Shown: positions 43,011 through 51,844 of the stretch, piece after piece
Layout: every line of letters starts with the position of its first letter
Position numbering within the stretch: position 1 is the first letter of the stretch
Assembly (NCBI RefSeq): GCF_902150045.1
Contig: NZ_CABFVU010000003.1
Coordinates: 124,001-188,000 of the forward strand
Source: Chitinophaga polysaccharea
Lineage (GTDB): Bacteria > Bacteroidota > Bacteroidia > Chitinophagales > Chitinophagaceae
Length of the DNA: 64,000 nt
Reading direction: 5' to 3'
Translations under genes and position numbers: made by a program
Notes under the pieces: model-generated
What the model was told of the DNA's origin: nothing
Database searches by the model: none
The model's input: the letters and a program-made list of their open reading frames with translations, nothing else

Positions 43011-43071
43011 GGTAGAAGTTCTTTGAGTGCCGTGTTGGAGGAGACGCTATTATTATCCGTTTGGACTCACG
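43011..43071 (+). repeat. Conserved RHS tip head, copy before tip 4
   Basis: GGTAGAAGTTCTTTGAG and the following bases match the heads at 36946 and 38546, with the same extra base and the in-frame TGA (43024-43026). The preceding AT-rich 60 bases, including TTTCATATGAAA, are shared with module A. Confidence 0.78.
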
Positions 43072-44045
43072 ATGGCGGGGATTAGTTCGAATGCGTTGAA
43101 GGGAGCGCAGTATCCCGCGAATAGACTCAAATACAATGGGAAAGAGCTTCAGAGTAAGGAGTTCGGAGATGGATCAGGGCTTGAGTGGTATGATTATGGT
43201 GCCAGAATGTATGATGCGCAGATCGGCCGTTTTTTTACACAAGATGCTTATGCGGAAAAGTATAATACCATGTCCCCGTACCAATATGGAGCTAATAATC
43301 CGATAAATAATGTAGATATAAATGGAGATAGTGTATTTGTGACAACTGGTGATGGACAGAAATTACATTATGGTTACACTTCAGGAGGCGGTTATGGATC
43401 TTATTCTACTGGTGTAGATGCTGAAAGTGGCCTTTCTGTTGAGAATAGATACCAGGGCGATGATGAATTTGTAGGGCAAGCATCTGCTGCTATTGGTAGA
43501 ATTGGAATGAGTGGGAAGGAAGGGCGAGGACTTGTTGATGAACTAAGCACTTCAAAAAATAGCTTTTCATTGGAGAGTGGGAACGGCGATAATAAGTTTG
43601 TTGCTAATGGTGCTCAAGCTGCTGGTGCATATGCCGCTCATTTATTAGCTGATCCATTAATATCCGCATTAAAGCCTGTAGCTGGTGGTGCAGGAGGGAA
43701 GATAACCTGGGACCCTAAAGGAGCTAATGTATGGGTATTGGGAGGCAAACAGGATAATAATCCGATCTCAAATTTAGCACATGAAATGTTCCATGCTAGA
43801 GATGCTAACAGGGGATTGTTGTATGATAAGCAATATCCATCAGGTGTATATAACGGGTTAGCACGGGATGAATGGCAACATCCTATAAGGAGAATCAAAT
43901 TAGAGCTGCTAATGGATGGCCGATTCGGGAGTATTATAGGTCTGCTGTAGATCCATCAGGAAATATACAAGGAGGGGCTGCGCCGCGGCTTTTGGATCGA
44001 AAGAACCAACCTATAAAACTGAATTGGATGCCTGCGGGTTGGTGA
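43072..44045 (+). pseudogene. Orphan RHS tip 4 with M91-type metallopeptidase toxin, frameshifted
   Basis: The frame from Met 43072 encodes the RHS core (MAGISSNALKGAQYPANR, YDYGARMYDAQIGRFFTQD) and a C-terminal peptidase domain with GGKITWDPKG and the zinc motif NLAHEMFHARD (HEMFH, His near residue 237), as in M91/NleD-like peptidases. It ends early at 43950 in an unlike tail. Near 43878 the expected continuation switches frame to SYKENQIRAANGWPIREYY and runs to a TGA at 44043-44045. A single missing base explains this. Either the toxin is dead or the base was miscalled. Confidence 0.75.
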
Positions 44046-44061
44046 TTTTAAAATTAAATCA

Positions 44062-44631
44062 ATGATGAAGAAATTAATATTTTACATAGGATTAATGCTA
44101 TTGGGAATATCATGTAAAGTCCCAATGGGAGGCCGTGATAATAGTTTAATGAAACAGGTGTACCAAAATCAAAAGTCTTATTATGATATAAACATCAGTG
44201 ATAAGAAAGACTATATAAGTATTATCAATTTTGGCAGTAAAGGTAGGGAAGAACTATATAAGAAAAACGGGATACGGCTATCAGGATTACAGGATTGTAT
44301 TGTATTGGAAGGATTTAATCCTGGCTGGGGAAATTATCGTGGATTACTTATAAGCAATAAGGGGAGTTATGTTTATAGAAATAATGCAACAGGGAAATGG
44401 GATATGGAGTTAATCAATATTGATAGTGTTGATATTGAGAAAAAGGCAGGAATTGCAAGGGGGGTTATAGATAAAGTGAGATTATGGGATACTTTGTATA
44501 TCAATAATCAAAAGAAGCAGTTAGGGGCTTATGTGACAGATGGGTTTGTTTTTATGGCAACGCGGGTTCAATATATTGATAGCCATAATACGAAGATAGA
44601 AACTATAGCGTTTAATGAATTTGCACACTAA
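44062..44631 (+). CDS. Candidate immunity lipoprotein 4
   Basis: The 189-residue protein has a lipoprotein signal (LIFYIGLMLLGISC, Cys about residue 18). The mature part is beta-rich with Lys and Asn (DYISIINFGSKGREELYKK, GLLISNKGSYVYRNN, FVFMATRVQYIDSHN). It lies 16 bases after the restored end of tip 4. A lipid-anchored periplasmic immunity protein would match a peptidase toxin acting in the envelope. No family was recognised, and the assignment rests on position. Confidence 0.6.
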   Translation: MMKKLIFYIGLMLLGISCKVPMGGRDNSLMKQVYQNQKSYYDINISDKKDYISIINFGSKGREELYKKNGIRLSGLQDCIVLEGFNPGWGNYRGLLISNKGSYVYRNNATGKWDMELINIDSVDIEKKAGIARGVIDKVRLWDTLYINNQKKQLGAYVTDGFVFMATRVQYIDSHNTKIETIAFNEFAH

Positions 44632-44647
44632 AAATTAGTAGTGTCAT

Positions 44648-44692
44648 AAAAATACATAAGCCGCAGGCAACGCCTGCGGCTTATGTATTTTT
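44648..44692. terminator. Very strong terminator after immunity gene 4
   Basis: A 21-bp perfect stem (44648-44668 with 44672-44692) has loop aac and ends in TTTTT. It abuts the stop of the convergent xre remnant, as in the other two module copies. Confidence 0.93.
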
Positions 44693-44940
44693 ATGAGTTA
44701 AAGGCTTTTTTAGCCTTGGTGTTTTGAGTAATGTTATCAATAAGGAAATACACTTTTTCTTTAGTATCCTCGTCCAGCTTCTCAATGTCCTGGATACGTT
44801 GCAGCGTTTTTTTATCAAAGTGAGCGTTAATCCCTTCGCCCACCAAATAATCCAGTGATACGCCCAGTGCATCAGCAATCCGTTTTGCGAAATCGATAGA
44901 TGGCGTAGCGTCCCCGCGCTCATACTTGCCTATAATCTCC
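44691..44940 (-). pseudogene. C-terminal fragment of XRE repressor (module C fossil)
   Basis: About 83 codons match residues 30 onward of the module A repressor (YERGDATPSIDFAKRIADA, DYLVGEGINAHFDKKTLQR and on) with few changes. The similarity stops at about 44940, in the middle of the helix-turn-helix, where unrelated sequence begins. No recombinase, GC block or inverted repeat follows. This is the remnant of a third module. Confidence 0.78.
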
Positions 44941-45026
44941 TACCTGGTTTAATGGGCTGCTCCCTAATCTTTAATACAGTTGATGTGAGTGTTCCGAAAG
45001 GGCAGCAAGGGTGGTGTTACAATTGA
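44941..45026 (+). pseudogene. Tail of a fifth RHS-type toxin cassette
   Basis: Directly after the xre breakpoint an open frame reads LPGLMGCSLIFNTVDV then SVPKGQQGWCYN and stops at 45024-45026. It has the look of a toxin C-terminus without its front. It overlaps the start of a small membrane protein gene, as expected for a toxin/immunity pair. The call depends on context and is tentative. Confidence 0.4.
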
Positions 45027-45259
45027 CAGAAAGATTATCAATTAATTATACTTTAAAAATTGCTATTGATGGATTGATATGCATAGTTTTGATTAACCTT
45101 GTTTCCTTAATATCTGATCATCGCATTTTGACGGTAGATTTAATAGGAGATATAAAAAAAGGGATTGATCTTCACGATAGTAATCTGTTAATACATTTAG
45201 TATCATTATTTTGCTTTGTATTGACATCTTGTTTAGTTAACAGAAATATGCAAGGTTAA
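45023..45259 (+). CDS. Small membrane protein, candidate immunity protein 5
   Basis: The TTG at 45023 overlaps the preceding stop and gives about 78 residues with two predicted membrane segments (IAIDGLICIVLINLVSLI and LIHLVSLFCFVLTSCLV) joined by a charged loop (DLIGDIKKGIDLHDSN). Small membrane proteins are a known immunity type against membrane- or envelope-targeting toxins. No family was recognised. A hairpin terminator follows. Confidence 0.5.
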   Translation: MTERLSINYTLKIAIDGLICIVLINLVSLISDHRILTVDLIGDIKKGIDLHDSNLLIHLVSLFCFVLTSCLVNRNMQG

Positions 45260-45266
45260 AAGTATA

Positions 45267-45310
45267 ATAAAATGGGAAAGCCGTAAATCTGTGGCTTTAC
45301 CATTTTTATT
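45267..45310 (+). terminator. Terminator after candidate immunity gene 5
   Basis: AATAAAATGG and AAAGCC pair with GGCTTT and CCATTTTTATT around gtaaatctgt. It ends the toxin-cassette region. Confidence 0.7.
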
Positions 45311-45620
45311 GAGTTATATCTTTTAGAGATAGTCGTTAATCATGCTTCATTGAGAAGAGGATGTGCCGTGCACAGAATGGGATTAGTGTCTTCTTCCGGA
45401 GTCTTATTGAGCAGTTGGAGGCGATAACGCATTTTCTGCTGATCGGCCTTGGGATGATTATGAGTCATTGTATATTATGTATGGTCGATCTTAGATTTGG
45501 GATGATGAACAATTTAATGCAATCTGATTTGATACATCTTTTGTTTATTTGAAGGATTAAAGTGCTTTGATGAAATGGACTATTTATATGTTTTACTCGC
45601 TTATGTGACATTAGTTATAA
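45311..45620. other. Gap with possible decayed coding sequence
   Basis: No intact gene is seen. Short protein-like stretches on the plus strand (such as DRPWDDYESLYIMYGRS and IWDDEQFNAI) are broken by stops and may be a further cassette remnant. Nothing can be assigned. Confidence 0.35.
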
Positions 45621-45651
45621 AAAAAGTGCCGCAGGAATTGACCCGCGGCAC
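45621..45651 (-). terminator. Terminator of the minus-strand susCD operon
   Basis: Read on the minus strand, GTGCCGC (45651-45645) pairs with GCGGCAC (45632-45626) and is followed by seven T. It ends the susD transcript. Confidence 0.85.
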
Positions 45652-45674
45652 CCTGTAAAATTCATCCCTCTAAA

Positions 45675-47228
45675 TCAATAACCAGGATTCTGAATCAGCT
45701 CCGGTGCATTCCGGTCTATCTCCGTTTGGGGAATTGGCCAGAAATCATAGTTAGCTTTGTATTTCGTTTTCACGGTAGGCTGTAATGGATTTGGCACAAA
45801 GCCATCCAGCTTTTGTACTGCAATACCCCATCTTCTAAGGTCAAAATAACGGATCCCTTCCAGGGCAAATTCCACGCGTCTTTCGTGCCGGATGCGGGCG
45901 CGCATTTCAGCCTGTGAAAGCCCTGCCGGGAGGTCGGGCATATTGCTGCGGTTCCTCACCTGTTTGATCGCGGCATATACGGAAGCATCCGGGCCGGCGG
46001 CTTCATTCTGTGCTTCTGCGTACATGAGGAGGATATCGGCGTAGCGGAGAAGTACAAAATCATTGTCGTCGATGGTACCATAATCCGGGTCCACCAGGGT
46101 TGGGTCCAGCCATTTCTTTACGGCATAATAACCGGCTGTCCAGCTGTCTTTGCCGGGGGTAGCTATTGCCAGTGCGCCGGTAAAAGGCCATCCCTGGGCT
46201 TTGGTGTCACCCGGGAAGAAGAAGGTAAGGCGCATGCGCGGATCGCGGTTTTCAAAGGGTTTCCCTTTAACATATACGGCGGAAGATGCAGTGTCTTTGC
46301 CATCTGCGGCTTCGTATTCATTAATCAGATCCTGTGTACCTTGTTCTCCTTTCCAGCGTTGCAGGTTTACGGAAATTGCTACGTCCTGGTGCAGCATATT
46401 CGGGCGCTGGTATTTCACGGAGAACATAATTTCCTTACTATTGCCCTGATCGGGTTTATAAAAATTGCCGGCATAATTAGCAAAGAGACTGAACTTGTTG
46501 GCCGTCATGATCTCTTCTGCCAGTGCGGCGGCTTCTGCGTATCGTTTCTGGAAAAGCAGCACTCTTACTTTATAGCCTTGTGCTGTAGCCTTTACGGCGT
46601 GACCATCTGCATAGCCGGCGTCTGGTAACGCGGCAATGGCGAGATCCAGGTCTGCCAGTACCTGTTTTAATACATCGGCCCGGTCGGATTTTGCACGGGT
46701 CGATTTATAATCCACCTGGAAAGGATCTTCCGTAACGATAACGGTATTGCCGTAGAGCTGGGCCAGCCAGAAGTAATTAAAAGCCCGCAGGAAATAGGCT
46801 TCTCCTTTGTATAATGTCAGTTTATCGCCGCTCAGTACTTTATCTACATTGGCCAGAAAAGAATTGGCGGCTGCGATTGCCTGGTAGCAGTTTGCATAAT
46901 AGGAGTATACAAAGTCGCCGGATTGCGGGGTGATGCCGGAAGTAAGGGCATTGAGGCCGCCACCATAGTTATACTGGCCGTAGGAATCGTCTGTGAAATT
47001 GTCCCAGGCAAAAACGGTGTACTGGGAGGTGGCGTATCCTCCGCTGCTGCTATACAGGTAATTATACAGGCCGGTGAGCGCTTTATCGGCATCTTCGGGC
47101 GTTTTCCAAAAGAAAGAGGATGCCAGTTTATCCGGTGGCGTTACATCCAGCAGATCTTTGTTACATCCGCTGAGCAGCATAAAGGCTGCACCTGTTATTA
47201 TTAGTAGGTATTGCTGATACTTTTTCAT
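45675..47228 (-). CDS. SusD/RagB-family nutrient-binding lipoprotein
   Basis: The 517-residue protein has a lipoprotein signal (FMLLSGC, Cys22) and the SusD layout. The N-terminal LDVTPPDKLASSFFWKTPED, with EDADKALTGLYNYLY, leads into the TPR-like scaffold (YFLRAFNYFWLAQLYGN), and the C-terminal block has RHERRVEFALEGIRYFDLRR, typical of the family. It caps the SusC transporter at the outer membrane and binds the substrate. It lies 24 bases after susC. No glycoside hydrolase is next to it, so the substrate cannot be inferred. Confidence 0.95.
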   Translation of the reverse strand: MKKYQQYLLIITGAAFMLLSGCNKDLLDVTPPDKLASSFFWKTPEDADKALTGLYNYLYSSSGGYATSQYTVFAWDNFTDDSYGQYNYGGGLNALTSGITPQSGDFVYSYYANCYQAIAAANSFLANVDKVLSGDKLTLYKGEAYFLRAFNYFWLAQLYGNTVIVTEDPFQVDYKSTRAKSDRADVLKQVLADLDLAIAALPDAGYADGHAVKATAQGYKVRVLLFQKRYAEAAALAEEIMTANKFSLFANYAGNFYKPDQGNSKEIMFSVKYQRPNMLHQDVAISVNLQRWKGEQGTQDLINEYEAADGKDTASSAVYVKGKPFENRDPRMRLTFFFPGDTKAQGWPFTGALAIATPGKDSWTAGYYAVKKWLDPTLVDPDYGTIDDNDFVLLRYADILLMYAEAQNEAAGPDASVYAAIKQVRNRSNMPDLPAGLSQAEMRARIRHERRVEFALEGIRYFDLRRWGIAVQKLDGFVPNPLQPTVKTKYKANYDFWPIPQTEIDRNAPELIQNPGY

Positions 47229-47252
47229 AACTGAATCTTTTAACAGAGGAAA

Positions 47253-50200
47253 TTAAAACTGAACCATGGCGCCGAATGTATATGTTTTGGTTTGCGGGTA
47301 GGTAACATAGTTACCATCTCCTACACGTTCGGGATCGAGACCGGGAAATTTACTGATGGTAAATACATTTTCTGCGCTGAAAAATACCCGTAATGATTTT
47401 ATGCTGGCCCTGGCAAGCGTTGCTGCCGGGAGATTATAGCCCAGTTGTATGTTCCGCAGCCTCAGGAAAGATGCATCTTTCAGGAAGTAGGTGGAAGCGT
47501 AGTTCTGTACCGGGGCGTATCCATCGGCTACATAGATCTTGGGCATGGTAGTGCTGGGATGTTCAGGCGTCCAGCGGTTACGCCAGTCGGTGGTAGGCAC
47601 AGAGCCCTGGCGGAATGGTTCTATTCCCCAACCGTTTACATAAATTTTCTGTCCCTCGGACCCGTAAAGCTGTGCGCTGACATCAAAATTTTTCCAGGAG
47701 GCGCCAATATTGAAAGCATACTGGAAAGAAGGATATTTTCCTTTGGTATAGGTTCTGTCTTTATCGTCGATCACGCCATCTCCATTCACATCCTTTATTT
47801 TCAGATCGCCGGGAGTGGCGTCTACAGGTTGTTTGGGCGATTTGGCAATTTCATCTGTGCTTTGGAAAATGCCATCCCATTGATAGAGGTAGTATTCATC
47901 CAGCGGGTGTCCTTCTTCGCGGATAGTAGTACCGCTGATCTCCCGTTTACCAAATTCCTCGAGTACATTTTTGTACCGTTGAAAGTTAGCCCCTACATAC
48001 CAGGTAAAGTCTTTCCCGATCCGGTCGTTGTACTGTACATTAAATTCAAATCCCTTGTTCCTTACTGCGCCGTTATTGATGATGGGAGGGTATAATCCCA
48101 GCCACAGCGGCACCTGTGAGGTTCGAAGAATGTCAAAAGTATATTTGTTGAACCAGTCGCCCGTAAAAGTGAGGCGGTTATCAAAGGCGGTCAGGTTAAG
48201 ACCAAAGTCCAGCACCCGCGTTGTTTCCCAGGTAAGGGTAGGATCTATGATCTGGCTGCCGGTGAAGCCGGTGGATATGGAAGAGCCGAAGGCATACGGC
48301 CTGTTGTCGAGGGTGGACTGGTAAGGATAAGTACCAATGTTCTGGTTGCCCAGCTGGCCCCAGGAGGCGCGTAATTTCAGGTCGTTGATCCATTTGCTGT
48401 TTTTCAGGAAAGACGCTTCGGAAGCGCGCCATGCACCGGAAAAGGAATAGAACAATCCCCAGCGGGTATCTGATGGCAGCCTGGAAGTACCGTCGTATCT
48501 CACGCTGGCGCCAAAGAGGTATTTATCTTTGTAATCATAGTTGGCATTGCCATAGAAGGACCGGATAGCCCATTTGCCGGAGGTACCGCCGTTTGTTTGT
48601 CCGTTTGTCGGACCGGCATCAAGCTCTCTCAGGAAGTTGGTAGGGAATTGTGTACGGCTGGCATCCAGGGTATCTGCTTTATATTGTTCCTGCTGGTAAC
48701 CGGCGAGGGCGGACAGGTTATGCTCCCCGAATTTCTTTTTGTAGGTGAACTGGCTGTAATAAACAGTGTATACATTACCGTAGTTACCAACATTGAGCCC
48801 TGGTGTGCCCACGTCAAGTAATCCGGCGGGGCTCATATCACTGAAATAGAAAGTAGGTACTGCGGGTCTGAAATCATTATATTTATAATTGTCATAGTTC
48901 ATACCTGCGCGGTTTTCCCATCTTAATCCATCAACAATGTCCACATCGAGCGACAGGTTGCCCTGGGCGTAGTAGTCGTTTGTTCTTATCCGCACATCTT
49001 CTTCCACAATAGCTACCGGGTTCTTGTTGCCCAGCTCATTGGAGTAAGCTTTCTTAATCCATTTGCCATCGCTGGAAGCAGGGTAGAGGGGCGACTGAGC
49101 CAGTGCGGAAAGGAACATATCGCCGGCGCCGTTTTCGGGATACTTCCTGTCGGCATAGCGCATCTGCACATTGGTGCCTATAGTAACCCTTTTATTAACG
49201 CGGGAGCTGAGGCCCAGGTCTAGTGTATATTTTTTGTAATCGAAGCCGATCAATACGCCGGGCTGTGTGCTGATACCCAGGCCCAGGCTGTAGGTAGTAT
49301 TGTCCTTGCCGCCGCTCATGTTCAGATAGTGGTTCTGGGTATAAGCGGTATGGAAAATATCATCCAGCCAGTTGTGATTGGGATACTTGACACGGTCGGT
49401 TGCATTCTGGTACAGGTCAATCTGCTGCTGGGTATAAAGCGGCGCCAGTCCGGAGTTGGTTCTTGCTTCGTTAGACAGCTGCATGTATTCTGCCGAATTG
49501 GAAATAATGTCCGGCAGCTTGGCTGCTTTCGAGATACCGAGGTTATACCCGTAGGTGAGTGAGAAGCCGGTTTTTCCTTTCTTCGTTTTCACCACAATCA
49601 CGCCATTGGCGCCGCGGGAACCATAGATAGCCGCAGATGCAGCGTCTTTCAGTACGGAGATGGATTCGATGTCGTTTGGATTTAAAATGCTGAGATTTCC
49701 CGGCAAACCATCTATTATTACAAGCGGATCATTACCTGCACCACTGAAAGTGCTGATACCGCGGATGCGTAGCTGTATGTTTTCATTGCCTGGTTCCCCG
49801 GAGCCCTGGGTAACCTGTAAGCCAGGCAGCTGGCCCTGCAGGAGGGAAGTAGGGTTGGTAGCTACCCGCTTGTTAAGCTCAGCGCCGGAGATAGTGGCCA
49901 CAGCACTGGTAAGCTTATGTTTTTCCTGGGAGCCGTAACCCACTACTACCACCTCATTCAAACCGGATACATCTTCTTTCAGCACTATATTGAAAGAAGC
50001 CTGATCGGAAACGGGGATTTCCTGACGCAGGTAGCCGATGGCAGAAATCACCAGGGTGGCATTTTCCGGTACCTGAAGGGTAAACAATCCTTCGGGAGTT
50101 GTTAATGTGCCTGTGGTAGTGCCTTTCACCTGTACGGTGATGTTGGGCATCGGGTGCCCTTTTTCATCAACTACACGGCCTGAGATCTTTTTTGTTTGTA

Positions 50201-50570
50201 TCCGCTCGCCGGCATTTTTAAATACCACCATGCTGTTGTCCAGGATGGTATAATGAAGCCCGGTTTTGTGCGCTACTTCATCCAGCACCACTTTTACATC
50301 GGCTTTCTCCATGGTGAGGCTGATCCTGGGCGTTTTTTCTGTTTCGTTATTGCTGTAATAGAAAGTATAGCCTGTTTTTTTCTCAAGAGAGCGGAATACT
50401 TTTTCAATATCTGCGTTGACGAAAGAAACGGATATCGTGTTTTGCGAGAATCCTGCTGCAGATGCCTGGAAAAACAGCAGGAACAATACACCGGTAAATT
50501 TGAGCATTAGAAATAGTTTTCGTCCGTTATTAAGTAAGATAAACGTGGTTTGTTTCATTGCTTTTTTCAT
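47253..50570 (-). CDS. SusC/RagA-family TonB-linked outer-membrane transporter with STN domain
   Basis: The 1105-residue protein starts with a signal peptide (FTGVLFLLFFQASAAGFSQ) and an STN domain (VFRSLEKKTGYTFYYSNNE). A CarboxypepD_reg-like domain follows (GHPMPNITVQVKGTTTGTL), then a plug with the SusC signature (ISVLKDAASAAIYGSRGANG, VIVVKTKKGK), and a barrel ending TFGAMVQF. The STN domain links it to the FecR-like protein encoded just upstream. With the following SusD it imports a glycan or peptide that also acts as the signal. The order sigma, anti-sigma, SusC, SusD is classic for Bacteroidota. Confidence 0.95.
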   Translation of the reverse strand: MKKAMKQTTFILLNNGRKLFLMLKFTGVLFLLFFQASAAGFSQNTISVSFVNADIEKVFRSLEKKTGYTFYYSNNETEKTPRISLTMEKADVKVVLDEVAHKTGLHYTILDNSMVVFKNAGERIQTKKISGRVVDEKGHPMPNITVQVKGTTTGTLTTPEGLFTLQVPENATLVISAIGYLRQEIPVSDQASFNIVLKEDVSGLNEVVVVGYGSQEKHKLTSAVATISGAELNKRVATNPTSLLQGQLPGLQVTQGSGEPGNENIQLRIRGISTFSGAGNDPLVIIDGLPGNLSILNPNDIESISVLKDAASAAIYGSRGANGVIVVKTKKGKTGFSLTYGYNLGISKAAKLPDIISNSAEYMQLSNEARTNSGLAPLYTQQQIDLYQNATDRVKYPNHNWLDDIFHTAYTQNHYLNMSGGKDNTTYSLGLGISTQPGVLIGFDYKKYTLDLGLSSRVNKRVTIGTNVQMRYADRKYPENGAGDMFLSALAQSPLYPASSDGKWIKKAYSNELGNKNPVAIVEEDVRIRTNDYYAQGNLSLDVDIVDGLRWENRAGMNYDNYKYNDFRPAVPTFYFSDMSPAGLLDVGTPGLNVGNYGNVYTVYYSQFTYKKKFGEHNLSALAGYQQEQYKADTLDASRTQFPTNFLRELDAGPTNGQTNGGTSGKWAIRSFYGNANYDYKDKYLFGASVRYDGTSRLPSDTRWGLFYSFSGAWRASEASFLKNSKWINDLKLRASWGQLGNQNIGTYPYQSTLDNRPYAFGSSISTGFTGSQIIDPTLTWETTRVLDFGLNLTAFDNRLTFTGDWFNKYTFDILRTSQVPLWLGLYPPIINNGAVRNKGFEFNVQYNDRIGKDFTWYVGANFQRYKNVLEEFGKREISGTTIREEGHPLDEYYLYQWDGIFQSTDEIAKSPKQPVDATPGDLKIKDVNGDGVIDDKDRTYTKGKYPSFQYAFNIGASWKNFDVSAQLYGSEGQKIYVNGWGIEPFRQGSVPTTDWRNRWTPEHPSTTMPKIYVADGYAPVQNYASTYFLKDASFLRLRNIQLGYNLPAATLARASIKSLRVFFSAENVFTISKFPGLDPERVGDGNYVTYPQTKTYTFGAMVQF

Positions 50571-50700
50571 AACCTGGAAGGGGACTTATAAAATCAGTAA
50601 ATGTGAATCTTGTGGAGGTCCATAGCGGATATTTCCGGCACAGCAAGCCCCCTAGGGAGACCGCTCCCCAATGATGAACTTATTCTTCATAACTTTTGAT

Positions 50701-51765
50701 TTACTTAATTGTCACGATATCATCCTGAATGGAATAATTGAATGGTTGAATATTCTGGAGCACCTCCAGTAGTTTTTCAATAGAAATATTATCTGCACGC
50801 CCGGAAAATCTCAACATAGCAAGCTGTTGATCTTCTATAATTATTTTTATGCCATACCAGCGTTCGAGTCGTTGTGAAAGTGAAAGCAGTGTTTCATTGC
50901 GGAATATCAGCTGGTTGTTCAGCCAGGCAGTTTCCAGCACATGAATGGTGTCTGCCGGTGAAATGACCGACAATGGCTGCCGTTCGATCTTTGTTGCCGC
51001 TTTACTGCCTGATGTATTGTTTTCACTCATATGCCCGGCGGATGTTTTATGAAGCACCACCTTCTGGTTGGGCGTTACTTTCATCACCTTATGTTCCTCC
51101 GGCACTGTTACTTCTACCGCACCTGAGATCACCGATGTTTCTTCGAAGTCTTCCTCTTTGTACGACCGTACATTAAACGTGGTGCCCAATACCCGTATAT
51201 CCATTTTTTGTGCATGGATAATAAAAGGCCGGTTGGGCGCCTGTTTTATATCGAAGTAAGCCTCTCCGCTCAGGTATACCTCTCTTTTGGCCTTGTCCAG
51301 TTTTTCCGGGTATCTTAAAGTGCTTCCGGCATTCAGCCATATGATGCTGCCATCTGACAGGCGGATCTTTGTTTTCATGCCGGCATCGGTGGATACTATT
51401 TTATACCGGTGGCGTTGCTGTGACAGGTAAATGAACGTAAGCCCGGCAGTTATTGCTATCATTATGAAGGCGATGGATACCTGGTATTTGTAGGCGCCCG
51501 GGAACTTCCTGCGGGGGGCCTTCTCCATGGGAGACGGCTCGCTGCTGCCCGGGGAGATAGTACCCAGTACTTTATCCATCAGCGCATCTGTATCTCCCTT
51601 TTCATGGGGAGGATGTGCTTTGTGAAAAGACAGCTGATCCAGCTGTCCCGTCCGGAGCCAGTCACCGGGATGTTGCAGTAAAAGTTCTTCCAGTTCGGCT
51701 TTTTCTTCCGTGGAAATCTCGCCGCTCCATTGCAGCGCCAGTAATTCCCATAATCGATTGGTCAT
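50701..51765 (-). CDS. FecR-family anti-sigma factor
   Basis: The 354-residue protein has an N-terminal cytoplasmic sigma-binding part (LWELLALQWSGEISTEEKAE) and one membrane helix (VSIAFIMIAITAGLTFIYL). The FecR domain (LSDGSIIWLNAGSTLRYPEK, GEAYFDIKQAPNRPFII, DIRVLGTTFNVRSY) is followed by a DUF4974-like end (LLEVLQNIQPFNYSIQDD). It should hold the sigma factor encoded upstream until SusC signals substrate. About 130 bases separate it from susC, with room for a sigma-dependent promoter. Confidence 0.93.
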   Translation of the reverse strand: MTNRLWELLALQWSGEISTEEKAELEELLLQHPGDWLRTGQLDQLSFHKAHPPHEKGDTDALMDKVLGTISPGSSEPSPMEKAPRRKFPGAYKYQVSIAFIMIAITAGLTFIYLSQQRHRYKIVSTDAGMKTKIRLSDGSIIWLNAGSTLRYPEKLDKAKREVYLSGEAYFDIKQAPNRPFIIHAQKMDIRVLGTTFNVRSYKEEDFEETSVISGAVEVTVPEEHKVMKVTPNQKVVLHKTSAGHMSENNTSGSKAATKIERQPLSVISPADTIHVLETAWLNNQLIFRNETLLSLSQRLERWYGIKIIIEDQQLAMLRFSGRADNISIEKLLEVLQNIQPFNYSIQDDIVTIK

Positions 51766-51844
51766 TTACAGAAGTATGATTTCAGTTGATTCCCTAGTAA
51801 GACAACGCAGAAAGGGAAAACAATTAAGTGTGCAGAAAAAAAAA

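Noticed and set aside
37002..43071. Treating the orphan RHS tips as ordinary independent genes
   Set aside because: They lack promoter, ribosome-binding site and signal peptide and begin in the middle of a conserved core; the frame upstream is closed by TGA. Silent cassettes are a better reading.
45361..45552. 63-codon frame MCRAQNGISVFF and on
   Set aside because: Protein-like stretches appear in a different frame with stops, so this frame is likely a chance one over a decayed sequence.
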